The notes under the pieces are model-generated. The model was not told where the DNA came from. It worked only from the letters and a program-made list of their open reading frames with translations, and made no database searches. Positions 1 to 13,981 of a stretch of 64,000 nucleotides of DNA are shown here, piece by piece. The stretch is from the NCBI GenBank assembly GCA_023055505.1, contig JALIRH010000001.1, positions 90,922,530 to 90,986,529 on the forward strand, written 5' to 3'. Positions within the stretch are counted from its first letter, which is position 1, and each line of letters begins with the position of its first letter. Source of the stretch: Callipepla californica brunnescens. Lineage: Eukaryota; Chordata; Aves; Galliformes; Odontophoridae. Position numbers and translations under genes: made by a program.

Positions 1-3000
1 TTTGTGGAGTCTGTCCTACTGTCAGTGAACTCCATTTGGCTTTTGCTAACACATTTTATATTTTCTCATTCCTCAATACTGATTGTGTTTGTAAATTGAA
101 AAAACTATTTCAGTTGCTCATTGCTATTCAGACATGAAGAGTTTTAACCTTGATCTTTCTCTCAATGCAACAGTGAATATAGACATATATCTTAGCAAAT
201 ATTTTCCTGTGCTGCATCATTTTCAATGCTAACTGCCACAATTTACTTCATAATATAAATTAAAATTCAAGTTTAATAAAAACGTACTGCTTCAGCTGTG
301 GTTCTGAAAACGTTCTGGTAAATATTCACCCCCCAGTACATATCTCTGAGTTAATTTCCCATTATTTTATGTCACTGTTTTTGAGAAATAAAAAAAGAGC
401 AAAAACCAAATGTGGGCTTAACGTGCTGGAAAAAGTGTAACATGACTAATAGTACAGCTTTAGCTGTTGTACCCAAAATGGAAGATCCAGTGACCCTCTA
501 TACTTCAATTCTTGTGTTGACCTTGATCCAACATGCATTTAACAATAAGAAGTTAAAAATAAAAGAAATACAATAAATGGAAGTTGGAAGCCTAGAGTGC
601 AAAATCTTAAAGAAGGAAAATTAATAAAAAATTTTTAACCCAGATTTTCCTCATGGATGATGGATCTATATATTCTTCAACTGCATGTGAATGAACACTT
701 TTCCATGGCATTTTAAAATATTCTTTTGAAAATACAATCGTATGGTTCCACTTGGTTTAATGAGGCATATTCAGAAAATGGACTCAATCTGACTATGCTA
801 AAACTTGCATTAATTTGCAGAGAAATATGTCAGGTAAGTTTTCTTTTCCAAACCATTCCATAATTCAATTTGGATCAACTTCAACAAAGACTGTTGTGAG
901 AACTTCCTTCCACAGTATTAAGCAGATTTAAAAAAAAAAAATTCAGAAAAATCATTTAAATATGTACTGCTATAAATACTACGCTATGTAACCGAAGGTG
1001 TCTTCAGAAGAAAGTATGTATTTCTTCTATGTGCTGTACATTTTACATACTACTATGTGGTTTGCTATTATTTGTAACTTGAATTAGTTTGAGGGAATGA
1101 CTAGAGAAGTCATGAAAATGTTTATATTAATGTTATGTAATTATTGCCATAGAGAAGACCAGTTTTCCAAATGTTCCTTACTGCTCCACAGTGTTTTGAG
1201 ATGCACTGATTTCATTTTGTACTAGCAAAAGACAAAATGGTTAAGTAAAATCATTACGCTTGACTAATTAATTTTTTATAGTCTTTTCAAGTATACGCTC
1301 AGTTTCTTGGTAGCATTATTTGTCATAAGGAATTAAACTGTTAACTGTATATACCATAAAATAAAAATGGACTGTTCTCCTTTAAACAAAAGCTACATTG
1401 CAAGGAGACATGCTAAGAATGAAATACCTTTAAAATAACACTTAAAACACTTTTATGAACACCTAGAGATAAAGAAACCAAAACCTGGTTACTACTGTCA
1501 ATTTAAATGTGTGTTTTCACAAGGTGTCGTTCAGTAAAAGTAGAAACTTGCAAGAACTTTTAAGTACACTATATTTATCACTATTCTACTATATTTTTCT
1601 TCCATAAACAGCTATTAAAAAAAGAAAAAGTAAGAACTATTCTTTGAGGAATCTGAATCAGCCATGTGAGCTTTTTGTGTATCAGAATTTTTATTTTGAT
1701 CTGTCAGAACTGTCCAAACATCATTCTGAGTAGAAAAATCATGAAAAAGTGAAACTGTATTTTTTACAGTTGCAGAAAACAGTTGACTTGTATATGTTAG
1801 CAGATGTGCATGAATAGATAAAAGTGTTATTTTGTGTTGAAGAGAGTTTAAGCAAGCTAGGAGTTTTGGCTTTATTAGGAACAAGAAATAATGCTAAAAT
1901 TTCAACTAAATTTGCCTTAAACCCCAGGAAATTTACTGATATTATCCCATAGTGGCTCAAACAAGCAAAGTCATCTATCTTCAACTGCACTGACTACTCA
2001 AATATGTCATATCCAAAGACAAAGCCAAAACATTGTTTTTGAGTTCTTATATCCGTAGATATACTCTTGCTTACTTGCAACACTTAAAACTAATATATAT
2101 TTACACATACATATTTTTAAACTACTGCTTTACCTTTAGGATTTCAAAGTAATGTGCTCAGCAGCACCACTGGGACAACAGTAGTTACTACGTTATGAAT
2201 GTGTTCTGCAATGTGCACTGAAGCAATACTACTCTAGCCAAAATTAATATAGAAAGCATATGGCAGCCCAGCCCCCTGGCATTGCCAGAATTCACACAGG
2301 AGGAAACAATGAATTAGTTTCAGATATTGCCAAAAGTCCAGATGAGGTGACATACACTAGCACATTTACACCTGGATTCAGAGACACTGCAGTAAAATCT
2401 GGAGTTTAGAAAACTTTCTGGAATCTCAGACTTACCAATTTTTAGACTGCTGAAATGAAATTTGAAAGTGAAAAATTTCAGCTAAGTGATCCAAACATCC
2501 AAACTACTCTAAAGTCTTTTCACCGCTAGTAAATCATGTTGGTTTGTAATGATACTGAAAAGTGTGTTAAATCATATTTATATCCTTCTTTTAGTTATTT
2601 CTGTACCACACAAATGTTCCCTGAATTCCTATATTCAAACTTAGAATGGCAAACACTTCAATTCAACAGTTCTCTCTCTTATAGTCCCTAACATGATTAA
2701 TTTCATCCAGAAGAAAACAATGGTAAACCAGCATTGCAGATCAGGAACAGGTTGAGTAGACTTAAAACATATGAGGAAATTACACTCCAGCAAAGCATTC
2801 AGGATCATCTTGCTATTGCCAGCTTCCCATGCAACTCACAGAGAAGGAATCATGAGCTCTGTTTGGTTTTCGGGTGTTACAAAAAATTGCACAAAGAACA
2901 TTTTCTGAAAACAGTCTTGCTGCACCATTGTACTTAGGATGTCTGACACTTTATATAAATACTCTAAAAAAAAAAAAAGTCACACTGATTGTTCTTTTGG

Positions 3001-3860
3001 GATTTGAAAGGAATTTCTTTCCCTCTTTAGGTCAAGAATTGTGATTTTATTGTTCCTTTATTCCAAAATGCAAGATTTGTTGCACTTGTATAAAGTGTAT
3101 CTAATCTAAATAATCTTTCTTTTCCTCGCTTCTGACTGCACATGATTTCCTGCCTCTGGCATGCAGCCCATTATCCCAAAGGCTTGAGTGTATGTAAGTA
3201 CTGCCTTAAATTGTCACTGTGATATATCGCTTTAAATGTGAATATTTGCATTGCATTTCAGGTCTGTGATCTACTCAGTAGTTCAGACACTGGCATCTTA
3301 GAGTCTTAGTGGATAGACTGGATGTTTTACTTTGCTGTCTAGGCTTAAGTTCTGTGATATTTTAGCAGATAAGCACGTACTGAACTGTAACCATCTCTCT
3401 TTTAAAACCAGTTCTCGTGCCTGCTCTCAGTGGCACACTTCTACCCAATGCTACAAAAAAACTTTCCTGTTCCACTGTTGCAGTGAATTTTGGGATTCTT
3501 GGCACTGTCCTTCTAAGCTGATGGAAAGAGGCCCATTGTATTAGTTAATTAAATGGCTCTTACTGGTCATATGCGATCTCAATAATGAAAGAAATAAGAG
3601 TTGATTTAGAAGTGGATATGTAATACAAAAGTTATCTTTATGACATTGTAATTTGATCTAGTATTGTCTCCAGGAAATCTTATTCCTGTTGGTTGCTTTT
3701 TCTCTTCATAATATCTCTTGAATAAAAATTGTGTCACTTCAGAAGATATATCTCAAGTATGACAAAGATTCTGAAACTACTCAAGGCAAATGCATATATT
3801 TAACAACTTTCTGAATTAAATTTTATCTCTGTCTGTAATGTGACTTATAATTACATTTTC
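1..3860. other. Unassigned intron sequence
   Basis: AT-rich sequence with stop codons in all frames. A short A tract lies near 2967-2978. I recognise no repeat family, exon or RNA gene in it. Confidence 0.6.
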
Positions 3861-3865
3861 AGGAG
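3861..3865. repeat. Target site duplication AGGAG (left)
   Basis: AGGAG directly precedes the LTR start TG at 3866 and is repeated exactly at 4439-4443 after the LTR end CA. Confidence 0.88.
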
Positions 3866-4438
3866 TGTCATGATTTTATGATTTTTGGTAATGGTATTCC
3901 ACATCATAACATCATGTAGTGCATGAAGAGTTAAATAGTTAATTCTCTAGCTCCATGAATCATCAATATTTGTGGGTATACCTGTCTCAGAAGAGAAGAA
4001 GAACTACATTTTCCAGAGGACTGTGCGTTGCTTTGTATTTTTACGTTTTTCCACTCAGAGAGAAAGATAAAAACTGTTTGCGTGTCACGAGGTACTCTCT
4101 TTCCTTTGGCATAGACTCAGCAGTGAGTACTTGCTGCTGTCTCACCTTCAGCATTTAGTGTAAGGCCTTCGGTTAATGGACACTCACTCTTGCTCATTTT
4201 ATTTGATTTATTAGCTTTAATTCTAATTAGATTGCGTGATATTGTGTTATTTTGCTTTCCGATATCTTATTTAGTAAATTAGCTTTCCTCCTCAGATCGT
4301 TGCCGCTGTTTTGTTTCTAGGCCCATCTCCCTTTTTTCTTTTCTGTTTCTCCCTTCCCCTTTCCCAGGGTGTGTGTCTGTTGGTCTCCCTCACCAATTAT
4401 CATGGAACCGGGCCAAACCAGCCAGTAAACTGTTGACA
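3866..4438 (+). mobile_element. Solo LTR, ERVL-like (copy 1)
   Basis: A 573-bp segment that starts TGTCATGA and ends GTTGACA, flanked by perfect 5-bp direct repeats (AGGAG). It aligns along its whole length with 22778-23271; shared stretches include CCACATCATAACATCATGTA and ATTTTATTTGATTTATTAGC. TG...CA ends with a 5-bp duplication are the mark of retroviral integration, and 5 bp fits ERVL- or gamma-type elements. The text resembles common avian ERVL LTRs as I remember them. No internal gag-pol sequence follows, so it is a solo LTR left after LTR-LTR recombination. Orientation is inferred from similarity to known LTRs, with a T/C-rich 3' part. Its small open frame (3955-4158) is not a gene. 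Confidence 0.85.
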
Positions 4439-4443
4439 AGGAG
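4439..4443. repeat. Target site duplication AGGAG (right)
   Basis: Exact copy of the 5 bases at 3861-3865. Confidence 0.88.
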
Positions 4444-4584
4444 ATACAGAACAAATTCCATGCTTAGACATAGTAAAACAAAATGGATTGAAAGGAGATG
4501 GAAAGAGAATTAACACAGTAAAACATCAACATCCTGTGAAGTAGTCCACCATAAATGCTTAGTAATATATAACAAAATCTCAAA

Positions 4585-4820
4585 ATTACAGAACTATAGA
4601 GGTTAGAAGGGACCTCTAGAGATCACCTAGTCCAACTCCCCTGCCAAAGCAGCTCCCTAGCCCAGTTTGCACAGCTGTGTGTCCAGGCAGGTCTTGAACA
4701 TCTACAGAGAAGGAGACTCCACCACCTCTCTGGGCAACCTGTTCCAGTGCTCTGTCATCCTCGCTGTGAAGAAAATTCCACACACACTTGTGTGGAACTT
4801 CCTATATACTTTTATACTGC
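4585..4820 (-). mobile_element. CR1 LINE 3' fragment
   Basis: Shows the reverse complement of a CR1 3' end: AGAAGGGACCTCTAGAGATC, then TCCAACTCCCCTGC, then the GGCAACCTGTTCCAGTGCTC block that corresponds to the end of CR1 ORF2. 5'-truncated, as most CR1 insertions are. The right boundary is fuzzy; similarity fades after GGAACTTCCTATA. Confidence 0.88.
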
Positions 4821-7349
4821 ATTAAGGTAAGAAAATAAGATGATTTCTATGATTATAAAAACAAAAACATTTGCCCATAAAGTCAAATAATGTCAAATAT
4901 TAAGTAAAATAAAATATGCAGTGTTCCAAGACTTGAAAGTAGTAAGAGAAATCTACTAATGTAAAAATAACAAGTAGACAGGCTTCAGGGTGAGAATGTA
5001 GTCTATCAGATGTTTAAGCTGGATTGACACAATGTAGTGTCTGCTTTTGGTTGACACTGAATACATGGACAAGACAGTCTGTAGGATAATCAGCAGTTCT
5101 AAAATCATTCAAGAATTAATAATACTACTTTGAGTATTTTGTGGTTTAAAGCAGGCAGCTAAGCTCTAGTTTGCTTGGTCCCCCCAGGTAGGATGAGGGA
5201 GAGAAGTGGAAGCAAAATAATACATGAATTGAGATAAAAACTTTTTGACTGAGAAAGAAAAAGAAAATAGAAACAAAAATGTGATGATAACTGTATCTGT
5301 GTATTTATATCCACAATATAACTACTCGCTAGCTTCCTGTAGCAGACCAATGAAAAACACTATCTGTGATACGCCTGGAATTGTTTCAAACACTTGCAAG
5401 ATAATACCATCACTATGACAACAGGTTAACTGCTGAAGATGTAGTCAGAGGGGGGAGCCCTGTGGAGAGTAGAGACAGCCTTGCTCTTTCCAAAACTTCC
5501 CTATTCAAGTAGAGTTCTTGGCTGTGGAGTTTTGACTGTAGAGTTGTTGATAATGGATTTGTTGACAATGAACCCCGCAAACCTAGCAGGCATAAAAGAA
5601 TGACCATGAGAAATTTGGAAGACTTTGAGATTTCTGAAATTAGGAACTACTGGATGAGCATTCTTTCACAAACTGAGGCCCCCCATGGTGGGTGGGCCAA
5701 CAATGGAGTCCATACAGTCCATACAGATGATTTCTTTTTCTTACCATCTCTCTACCCCCCTCCCTTCTATCTTTTCTTCTCTTAAATAGCAGAAGTCTTA
5801 TTTCATTTTTTTTTGTCACATTGTTTAGACTCACAGATTTAAACAGATATAATTCTAAGAGTTCTAACACTTGAAGTTAGTTGCAGTACAGAGATTCTCA
5901 TTAAAACTGATGATTAATTGGGCTTGGATCTTGAGTGTTGTTTCACCTTAATATAACTGAGGAGATTTGTGAATCTAGTCACTTTTACACTCATAGGCAG
6001 AACATGACACAGCTAACAGCACAACTGCTCAGTGACTGACACCCTACTAGCAATGCAATGTCTTACTATCCATTGACTGACAATCAGTAACGTCTGAGCA
6101 GCAATTCACTCCTGTCCAACTCCTGTTATCTATACTGTCTCCTGCATGATAGCATATGGTATGGAATAATCCCTTGGCCTAATTCAGGCCACCCAGACCT
6201 AATTCAGTCTCCACCCCATCCCCTGATGCAGTGCCATAAAGGTAGCAGCACTTCTTGGTGTACTTCCTTTGCTCAGCAACCAAAAAATTGTACTGCTATT
6301 AACACTGTCTAGGCTGAAACCAGGACAAAGTACTTATGCCCTTTTAATGAAAAAGGGCAAGTATGAATGCATCAAAATCATGGATGATTTCTGAACAGAG
6401 TATCACACTAATTGTGACAGAGTCTAAAAATAAGCAAAGTAGATGAGAAGGTTTCTCTATACAATATAATGGTCCATGTTAGCATCAAGACAGTTTTTAG
6501 GTGATATTTGCTTGCATCAGAGAACTGATGGCATTTCAAATGAGGATACAACAGTATGGTGCTTCAGAACTCTAAGTCTATAAAGTCTGTGTATAACATC
6601 ACTCTACAACCAACCAAACTGAACACAGGGAAGTTTTCTCAGTAATGGCAGTTGCTCAGTTACTCTAAAATTAAAATATGATGAAAGTGAACATCTAATA
6701 TGCTGTAGTTAGTCAGTACTGGAGAGAGAGGGAAAAACAAACAAGCAAACAAACTAAACCAAAAACAACAAAAAATCCCCCCAGAAAACCACAATGAAAA
6801 CCCAAGCCATCCTCTTTGCTTTCGATAGGCAGAAACCTGTAGCTTTCCCGGTGATCAAGCCTACCAAGAATCAAAAACTAAAACTAAAATCAAAACAGAA
6901 AAACATCCATTCTATGATAACATCATCTGCTGTCCAGTCTGAAACAGGATGAAATAAACTTGAACTATGATGATGATTAAAGAATACTAACATATCTGAT
7001 GACTGGACAGTTGCTTAACCTTAGATATTCTTACTTTTTCAGAAATATTTTTACATCCTGTCTCAGATACAGATTATATCTATCACCAAAACAGCATGAC
7101 ACTGACAACATGGCAATGAATTCAGAACACAGCTTTCACCATATCTTGATTTTCACCATCTTCACTTTGTCTTCCTGCACTTTCTTTTGTGCCTTAGACT
7201 TACTAATACAGTGACTGATTAAGATAAATAAACTAAACAAATGGTCACAAAAATGTTGACATTATATCAGAATTTGCAGTTGTACACACAGTTTTTTTTT
7301 GGTTTTTTTTGGTAAATCTTATGCACCACTTTCACTACGGTGGAGTGTG
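4821..7349. other. Unassigned intron sequence with an A/C-rich simple repeat
   Basis: A degenerate AAAC-type repeat lies at about 6733-6772. The stretch 5413-5607 is somewhat G-rich on the plus strand, but I see no recognisable exon. Several short open frames here overlap on both strands and show no protein family. Confidence 0.55.
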
Positions 7350-7700
7350 GGAAGCTCCAGAAAGAGGGATTTTGATACAGCCTGGGGAGAGCTGACAGCA
7401 GACATTCAGTATCTAAAAGGGGTCAATATGCAGGAAGGGGTCTGTTGTGATAGAGCAAGGGGAAATGGCTTCAAACTACAAAGGTGAGATTTAGATATCA
7501 TATAAAGAAAAAAAAATTAAGGGTGGTTAGGCACTAGAACACATTGCCCAGACCTGAGGTAAACACTTGCCCCTGGAGACATTCATGGTCAGGGTGCAGA
7601 TGGTGCTGAGCACCCTGATCAAGCTGTAGATGTCCTTGTTCATTGCAGGGGACTAGATGCCCTTTAAGGGATCCTTCCAACTCAAATGATTCTATGATTA
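7350..7700 (+). mobile_element. CR1 LINE 3' fragment
   Basis: Plus-strand CR1 end, diverged. It reads CCTGGGGAGAGCTGACAGCA, a GATAGAGCAAGGGGAAATGG block, a CACTAGAACACATTGCCCAG block, and a final CCTTCCAACTCAAATGATTC with TATGATTA tail. These are the successive landmarks of the ORF2 C-terminus, 3' UTR and tail. Small indels break the reading frame. Confidence 0.85.
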
Positions 7701-7850
7701 TACTCATATAAAGTATGCCAAAACCTATAGACCCTGTCCCCAGATAACACATAAGTTATCAGATGAGACAAATTTATCCTCATTTTTACCACCTCTCATT
7801 TTCCTCAATCCACAGATTTTCATATTATTGTGTGACATTAGATAAGTTTT

Positions 7851-7978
7851 CATGGAAGCATAAAATGACTTGGGTTGGAAGAAAACTTAAATGTCATCTA
7901 GTTCTAATTACACTGACACAGGCACTGGCCACCCTCTAGGTCAGACTGCCCAGGGCCCCATCCAACTAAATGGCAAGC
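7851..7978 (-). mobile_element. CR1 LINE 3' end fragment
   Basis: ATGACTTGGGTTGGAAGAAA, followed by TCATCTAGTTCTAATTACAC and GACTGCCCAGGGCCCCATCC, matches the reverse complement of an older CR1 3' end. It lies 150 bp from the plus-strand copy at 7350-7700, so two independent insertions face each other tail to tail. Confidence 0.75.
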
Positions 7979-8543
7979 TTCTCATATAGTATGTGTTTCA
8001 CAACACGTTACAGTGGAATTTATGATTTAACCAACAGATCCTTTACTTTAAAGAACAATAAATGAATGTATACATTCATTTAAATCTACAGATAGATTTT
8101 AATTTCTCCCACTATACTAACAGGAACTCGTTTATGCATTGTTTCTATTGAAATATAATAAAGATTGTGAGAAACTGATTGTCTTTGGCACCAAACCAAA
8201 ACCAATTCTGTACAAAGTGGCTAATAAAATAATTTATATTAACAATAAACAGAGTTTAAATATAAGCTAATTTCCGTGTTTTAAATAACATCTTGAACAT
8301 CCAGTGTTATGGTTAGCATCCTGCCCCAGTATTGATAAGCTTAGTCAGTAGAGAAGTTTTTTCAAGCTGATGTGAAGGTTGATTTTTTTGTTTAAAAAAA
8401 GGCTTTCAATTAGTCTTAAGTCCTGTGTCACTCTCAATAAAGCTAAAATCTTTATGCTTATTCTGCTGAATAAATTGAGACTAAAAGACCAACTGTGGTA
8501 CTCGTTCTTCTGTGGCTTTACAATATGGCTGTTTATTCTGTAG

Positions 8544-8725
8544 AAAACTATAGGCTGGTGAGTCTTATGAATAGCCTAGTGCAAATTCCATGAACAAATC
8601 CTCCTGGAATCTAATTCCAAAGAGAATTAGGGGTAGGGATACAGCCATCATGGGATCACTAACTGTAAGTTGAGTCTGAACAATTTGTCTGAATTCCATG
8701 ATGAAAGGACTGGCTGTTGTTGAGA
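8544..8725 (+). mobile_element. Ancient CR1 reverse-transcriptase fragment
   Basis: Highly decayed, but several CR1 ORF2 landmarks occur in order: AACTATAGGCTGGTGAGTCT (the region encoding NYRPVSL-like residues), ACAAATCCTCCTGGA, ATACAGCCATCATGGGATCA, and TCTGAACAATTTGTCTGAAT. No open frame remains. The 3' end of this copy is missing. Confidence 0.6.
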
Positions 8726-11214
8726 GCTAAACTATTAACCTAATATAAGTGGACAAAAAAATGACACTGGAGACTAGAAAATGCAAGTAATAGTTAAACT
8801 GACAAATATGGAAAGAACAAGTCAGAAGAACTGCCCACACTTCTACTTGTTCAAATTTTTAAATTGTAAGGTCTCATTCTCTCTTATAATAGCCACATAA
8901 AACCCATAACTCACTCAGGAACTTGTCCTGATTCTTTTTCCTCAGGGTAAAAAACACTACAGCAAGACAGATGACCATCTCTGAGAATATAATTAAAGCA
9001 AAAGCTGAAGAAGAACAATAACATTTTCAGTAATGTTTAGTTGAGAAGCTCCAGTATACTCTTAACTTCGAAAAGAGACGATGTCTTAACAGCAATCTTT
9101 TGTTTCTGCATTTTGTTATTACAAATTGGGTTTCAGCTCCAGACTGTAGACATTCAAGCCAACATGCTTGCTTAAATGTAGAATCTTAAATAAGCAGTTT
9201 AAACATTGGCAAATGTTGCCATCTGAAATGTCTTAGCACAATCTGCCTGACCTGTAGGTGATTCAGAATGACATGGTCATCACTAGACCATCTTACCTGC
9301 TAGCCCCACGTGGACAATTTGAATAAACCAGGATGCCTGAAATGATAGCAGATGCCAAGATGAAGGTAAATGAATTATGTTCCCCTTTAATCATAACTGG
9401 AATTTATGCACCTAACTCATATAGAGACAGTGTAATTTTGCACCTAAATTTAGATGGTACTGTTTGTGGTCTCTTCTACTATGACTGAATTATCCAGATA
9501 TGCTTCCTCATCTTGCCTACTGATAATTGAGAACTGGGGTGCCACTGAAAATAAACTGAATAGTCATGAAGGTTATGCTCTCAGAACAGCTCTGACTGGC
9601 AAAAAATATAAAATTATAGCAGAGGCAATTGCCTAAATATTCTGCAGAAGAGTGAGAAATAGCATTTGTGACAAAGGGATGCAAGTTTATGGAAACAAGG
9701 GACCAAGATTAGCCAATGTAGTATAGATACAAGTATCTCTAATTGTTAATGTATATTTTCTTAAAGAAATTGTGATTGAACTTCAAAGGTCCTTGATATT
9801 TTTACATTTTGGATTCCTTATGTTGCATTGTCCATTGCAGCTGGTACACAGATGAAAAACAGACCATTACTGTTATTTATTACTCCACTACCTGAAGCTG
9901 AAGCAGTTTGTTGCATTAATTGGAAAAAGAATGATGATGACCCTAATTCACTATCAACAGAGTTATAGCTGATCACATTGCAGATTGTTTTATAAGAAGT
10001 TAGAAACACAAAACTCTGTTCCTGTGAAGTACCCACACCCTTTTCTAAGCCAAATGGCATGGTTATATATTCAAGCACTTAGAAGTTTGTCAGAAATATT
10101 GCCCATACATATGCAACTTTACAGCCTCTTTGACACATTCATCATAATACTTTAGTAACAATTCATTATATTTCTTCCCCAAAGCTTCTAGTCACATTTA
10201 TTGTTATTCAAGGTTTGTTTGCTTCCCTCAGCTTTTGACCCCATGCCTTATTTAGTACATACTACTAAAGTCTTTTTTTGAAGACAAAATTATACTTTTA
10301 ATTACTGTTTCCATGGTACTTTTGTTAAAGTAAACTACTGTTCCATTAATACAAATACCTGAGATTAAAGAGATTTTATTACAACCATTTTTCAGTTTGA
10401 GAATTAAGCACTACTGTATTAAGATGTCTACTAATTTTGGGTACACTGTTCTGATGATGAGACTTGTGTTCTCCATATGCTAATTTTAGTATCATCCTAT
10501 TCTAGGGAAGACTGCTGCATTTACAATTTACACAGCACTTCTGTAAACCTAACCTTATGATTTTTCATAGTACATCCAGAAATGAAGAAATATAGCTACA
10601 AACACATTTTATAGAGTAGATGAAAGACGTATTCCTAAAATCTAGGTGTAGGTTCCAGGAATTTGTCTCCCTTCCAAATCCTACTACTCTTTACAGTTAA
10701 TCTCTCTCTTTCCCCCAAGAAATAACTGTTATCACCTCTTACTTATTCCTCTCACTGCTTTCTGCTCTGTTGGCTATCCATTTCTTCAGAGATGGTCTAA
10801 CTGACAGGTTCCTGAACAATTGCTCTTGACAAGTATATTCTGCTGCTTTGACTTAAGAATGGGAAAAAGACATACATTTCCAAAAACTCTACTCTTTTTT
10901 TCCTAATTTTACTGACTTCATTAATAACGGTACTATTCTATTTCACATTCATCGGTCCTGTCTCAGTTGTTGTACATCTTAAAAAACAGGAAAAAAAATA
11001 TATGGCATCCCACTAACAGGATTTTCTTTAGATGTTGCATGAAAGAATAGCATGAGGGAGTAAGGTTTTTATGAAAAATTTATCTGATCAAAAAGGTGAA
11101 CTTTATCTTTCTGAATATTATCATTCATGGGTGAAGACCACTGTAAATTTTAGCATTTTCTAATGTTAAGTATAACAAGCTCTAATTCTATGTAAAACCA
11201 GTCCATTGAAGAAA
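8726..11214. other. Unassigned intron sequence
   Basis: AT-rich, with no repeat family I recognise and no exon-like segment flanked by good splice sites. The open frames at 9454-9636 and 9818-10078 show no known domain. Confidence 0.55.
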
Positions 11215-11400
11215 GTAGCCTTAGTTGAGGAAACGGCCACTCCCCTCGGAGGCTAACCCTTAAATGAGCCTGGAGGGGTGGTTCCTGGATCACTGGGAAG
11301 CACATGTAAATTATTTGTACCTTTGCTTCCTGAGTCAGCCACTCCCTTTAATAGTTGCTCATCATCAGTTCAGGCCACGACCAAATAGTTCCCTTACAAG
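11215..11400 (+). repeat. Possible distant copy of the palindrome-rich repeat
   Basis: GGCTAACCCTTAAATGAGCC and later CCTGAGTCAGCCACTCCC and CAGTTCAGGCCACGACCAAA follow the order of landmarks in the units at 34460 and 48335 (CAGCCCTTAAATGGGGTCT, GGCTGACT, GTTCAGRCTGTGA). Similarity is patchy and could be chance in part. It is locally more G/C-rich than its surroundings. Confidence 0.4.
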
Positions 11401-13980
11401 TACTAATATAATAGATTAGCAAATGGATGGAACTATAAAGAAAGAGAAAACACTGACTGGTATAAACAGGCAGTTGCTGTGTTGAAGGAAAATACTCAAA
11501 CTTTCTACTTGTTTCAGGTACTTATATTCCTGCTAAACAAGAGCTAACATTAAGATATGTCAAAAAACGTGAGAGGAGGAGATTTAGATAATTAAATATT
11601 TCCTTTCTGTGTCCAGCAAAACTCACAGCAATAAAATCTACAGAATTGAGGTCTGACAGAAATCTGAACCCTGATGAACCCTGTGATTCCAGGTGTGTAT
11701 AGTTGCTGATATTTATTAAGATAGTATACAGGGGTGAAAGAGCTGGAAGACCAAGCACACCATAGAAGAAAGAGGCTAAACAAGAACATGTGAGTCCCAG
11801 TTACTCAAAGCAAAAGAGTGTACAGTTTGAAATTGGCACAGATGTATGCAACCAACATATGTCCCTTAGACGTTCTTGTGGTAAGACTACCTTAAGGAGT
11901 CAGAATTTTAGGGAAATTAATTTGATAGGAAAAAAGCTTGCTGTCATGCCTGCAGATCAGTATGAAAACATGACTAATAGTAAGAATAATAATGAACGAT
12001 CATCTACACGCATAGAAAGTCTGTTCATCATCAAACTGAGAAATAGTTCTTGAGGTATTGCATATTTTAAACTATCCTGTTTTTCAAGATATTGATAATG
12101 GATGAGCGGTCAACTTGTTGAGTTTTCTGTATCTCAGGAATCAAGTGAAAGTATCAACTGAATTTAGCATATTTTAAGAAACAACCCCAAATGTCATGCT
12201 ATTTCCTCCAGTTGCTGCTAATTATTACATCATAAATTAAATCCTAGATGCTATTAGTACTCAAATCACAGAAATCAAGGGCTCTCTTCACAGTAGGCAA
12301 AGTGTATTTCACAGGTTAAAAACCCATTAAAAATCCCCAGGACACCTGTGTTCCTTAAATGTCAACTTGAAAAACAGGCTATTGTCAGTTTGCTGAATTT
12401 GGATCATGCAGTCTGGGCTATAGCTGCGAAAGACTAAATTCAGTGTTCTCAGCTGATAATGAGAACATTTCAAATAACAGTATGATGCATGCAAGCCTAG
12501 CTGGAGAACTAGCGACATTTGATAAAAGATGGTCAGAGAGCCACAGCATCCTGGACCACTATTGTGAAAGCATTTGTAAGTGAAAGAAAACTTTGAAGTC
12601 TGTAAGAGATTTTATAGAAAGCTAGTAAAGATATATTTTTGAACGGATGTAATATAATGAGACAGACAGGAATCAGAGGAGATTTGATTCACTGTATTAG
12701 CTGTGTCTCAACATAATAAAATTTTAACGGTGGGAAAATGAAAATTAAGAAACACCAAGCACTAGATTCTCAAAAAAAGAAGATTGAAAATCATAGTATT
12801 CAGAGGGTCTTTTTTACTTAATGGACAGAATCGGTGTATTGAGAGGACACTGAAAGGTATTTCCTGAGAGGGTAAGAAGTCAGTGCTTATGAAATGAACA
12901 AAATGCTGTTTGAAGCATAGTACCACATTTGAGACAATTATCTGATATCTGGAACCAGACAACAGGCAGGCAAGACAATCAACTAGAATGAAACAGGATC
13001 TCAGTAGCTGCAATAGAATAATTCTCTGTATTCATAACTTAAAAATCAGAAAACCAGGCACACTTGCTTAGGAGACAGATTTTCTTATATCTCAATATCA
13101 GAAATAGAAAAACAAGGCTGAGTGTTCACCCACCTAATTTCTTACAGACGTGCATGTCCCTGTGGATCTTAGAACTCAGGTTAGTACATTATGACAAGGG
13201 CCTCTCCAACAGATAAGCTAAAGCTAACCTCAAGATCAGGTCAGTTTCATGTCATCTTTATCCGAAGTTGCTGGATTCAGCAACTCAGTGAAATGTGATC
13301 TATAGAAATTCAGACAGTAGTCTAACACTGTATCCTGCCTTAAATAGTTGGACGGTTAGTTAGCTGTAATTCAAGTATCTCCATTTAAATCACAGCTAGT
13401 CATTCTAAGCTCCCTTTACAGTCCATGAAGGGAAATTAATGTCAGGGTAAGAAAGGTATCTAAGAAGAGTAAGATGAATTACTCTCTGCCTTGCTTATCT
13501 CTTCAGACCATAAAAGGAGCCAAGGGAACTGGCTCAGACTTACACATCTATGCCTTAGATGTGTCAAGGTTGAGAAGATTAATCTCTTTTATATGTTTTT
13601 CCTAAGTTTGTGTTTAAAAAGCATAAGGAAGTGTTTCCATGCTTGCTACTGAATCATATTTTTAACATTTTTAAAGAAATAAAACCGAAAAGCTTACTTG
13701 TATTTCCCATTCTTTCTAAATATTGTTTATTTCCATCACTGCAATATATGTAAACTAAGAGTAACCATCACATAAATATGTAATATGCATAAACTACAAC
13801 AATGACAACTTATAAATACGGTATATGAAAAGGAAAAAAAAAAAAGAAAAAATAGAGAGAACTTCTTCAACACGTCTCTCATTGAGCCTAGCGCACTTCA
13901 TGGGAATGTAGAATCTCTTCTATTTTAGAAAACTCCTATAGGAAAATTCCACGTACTTCCACAGAATTTTTAAATGATTC
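11401..13980. other. Unassigned intron sequence
   Basis: No repeat family, exon or RNA gene recognised. Open frames at 11522-11789 (minus) and 11790-12053 (plus) overlap or abut and carry no recognisable motif. Confidence 0.55.
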
Positions 13981-13981
13981 A

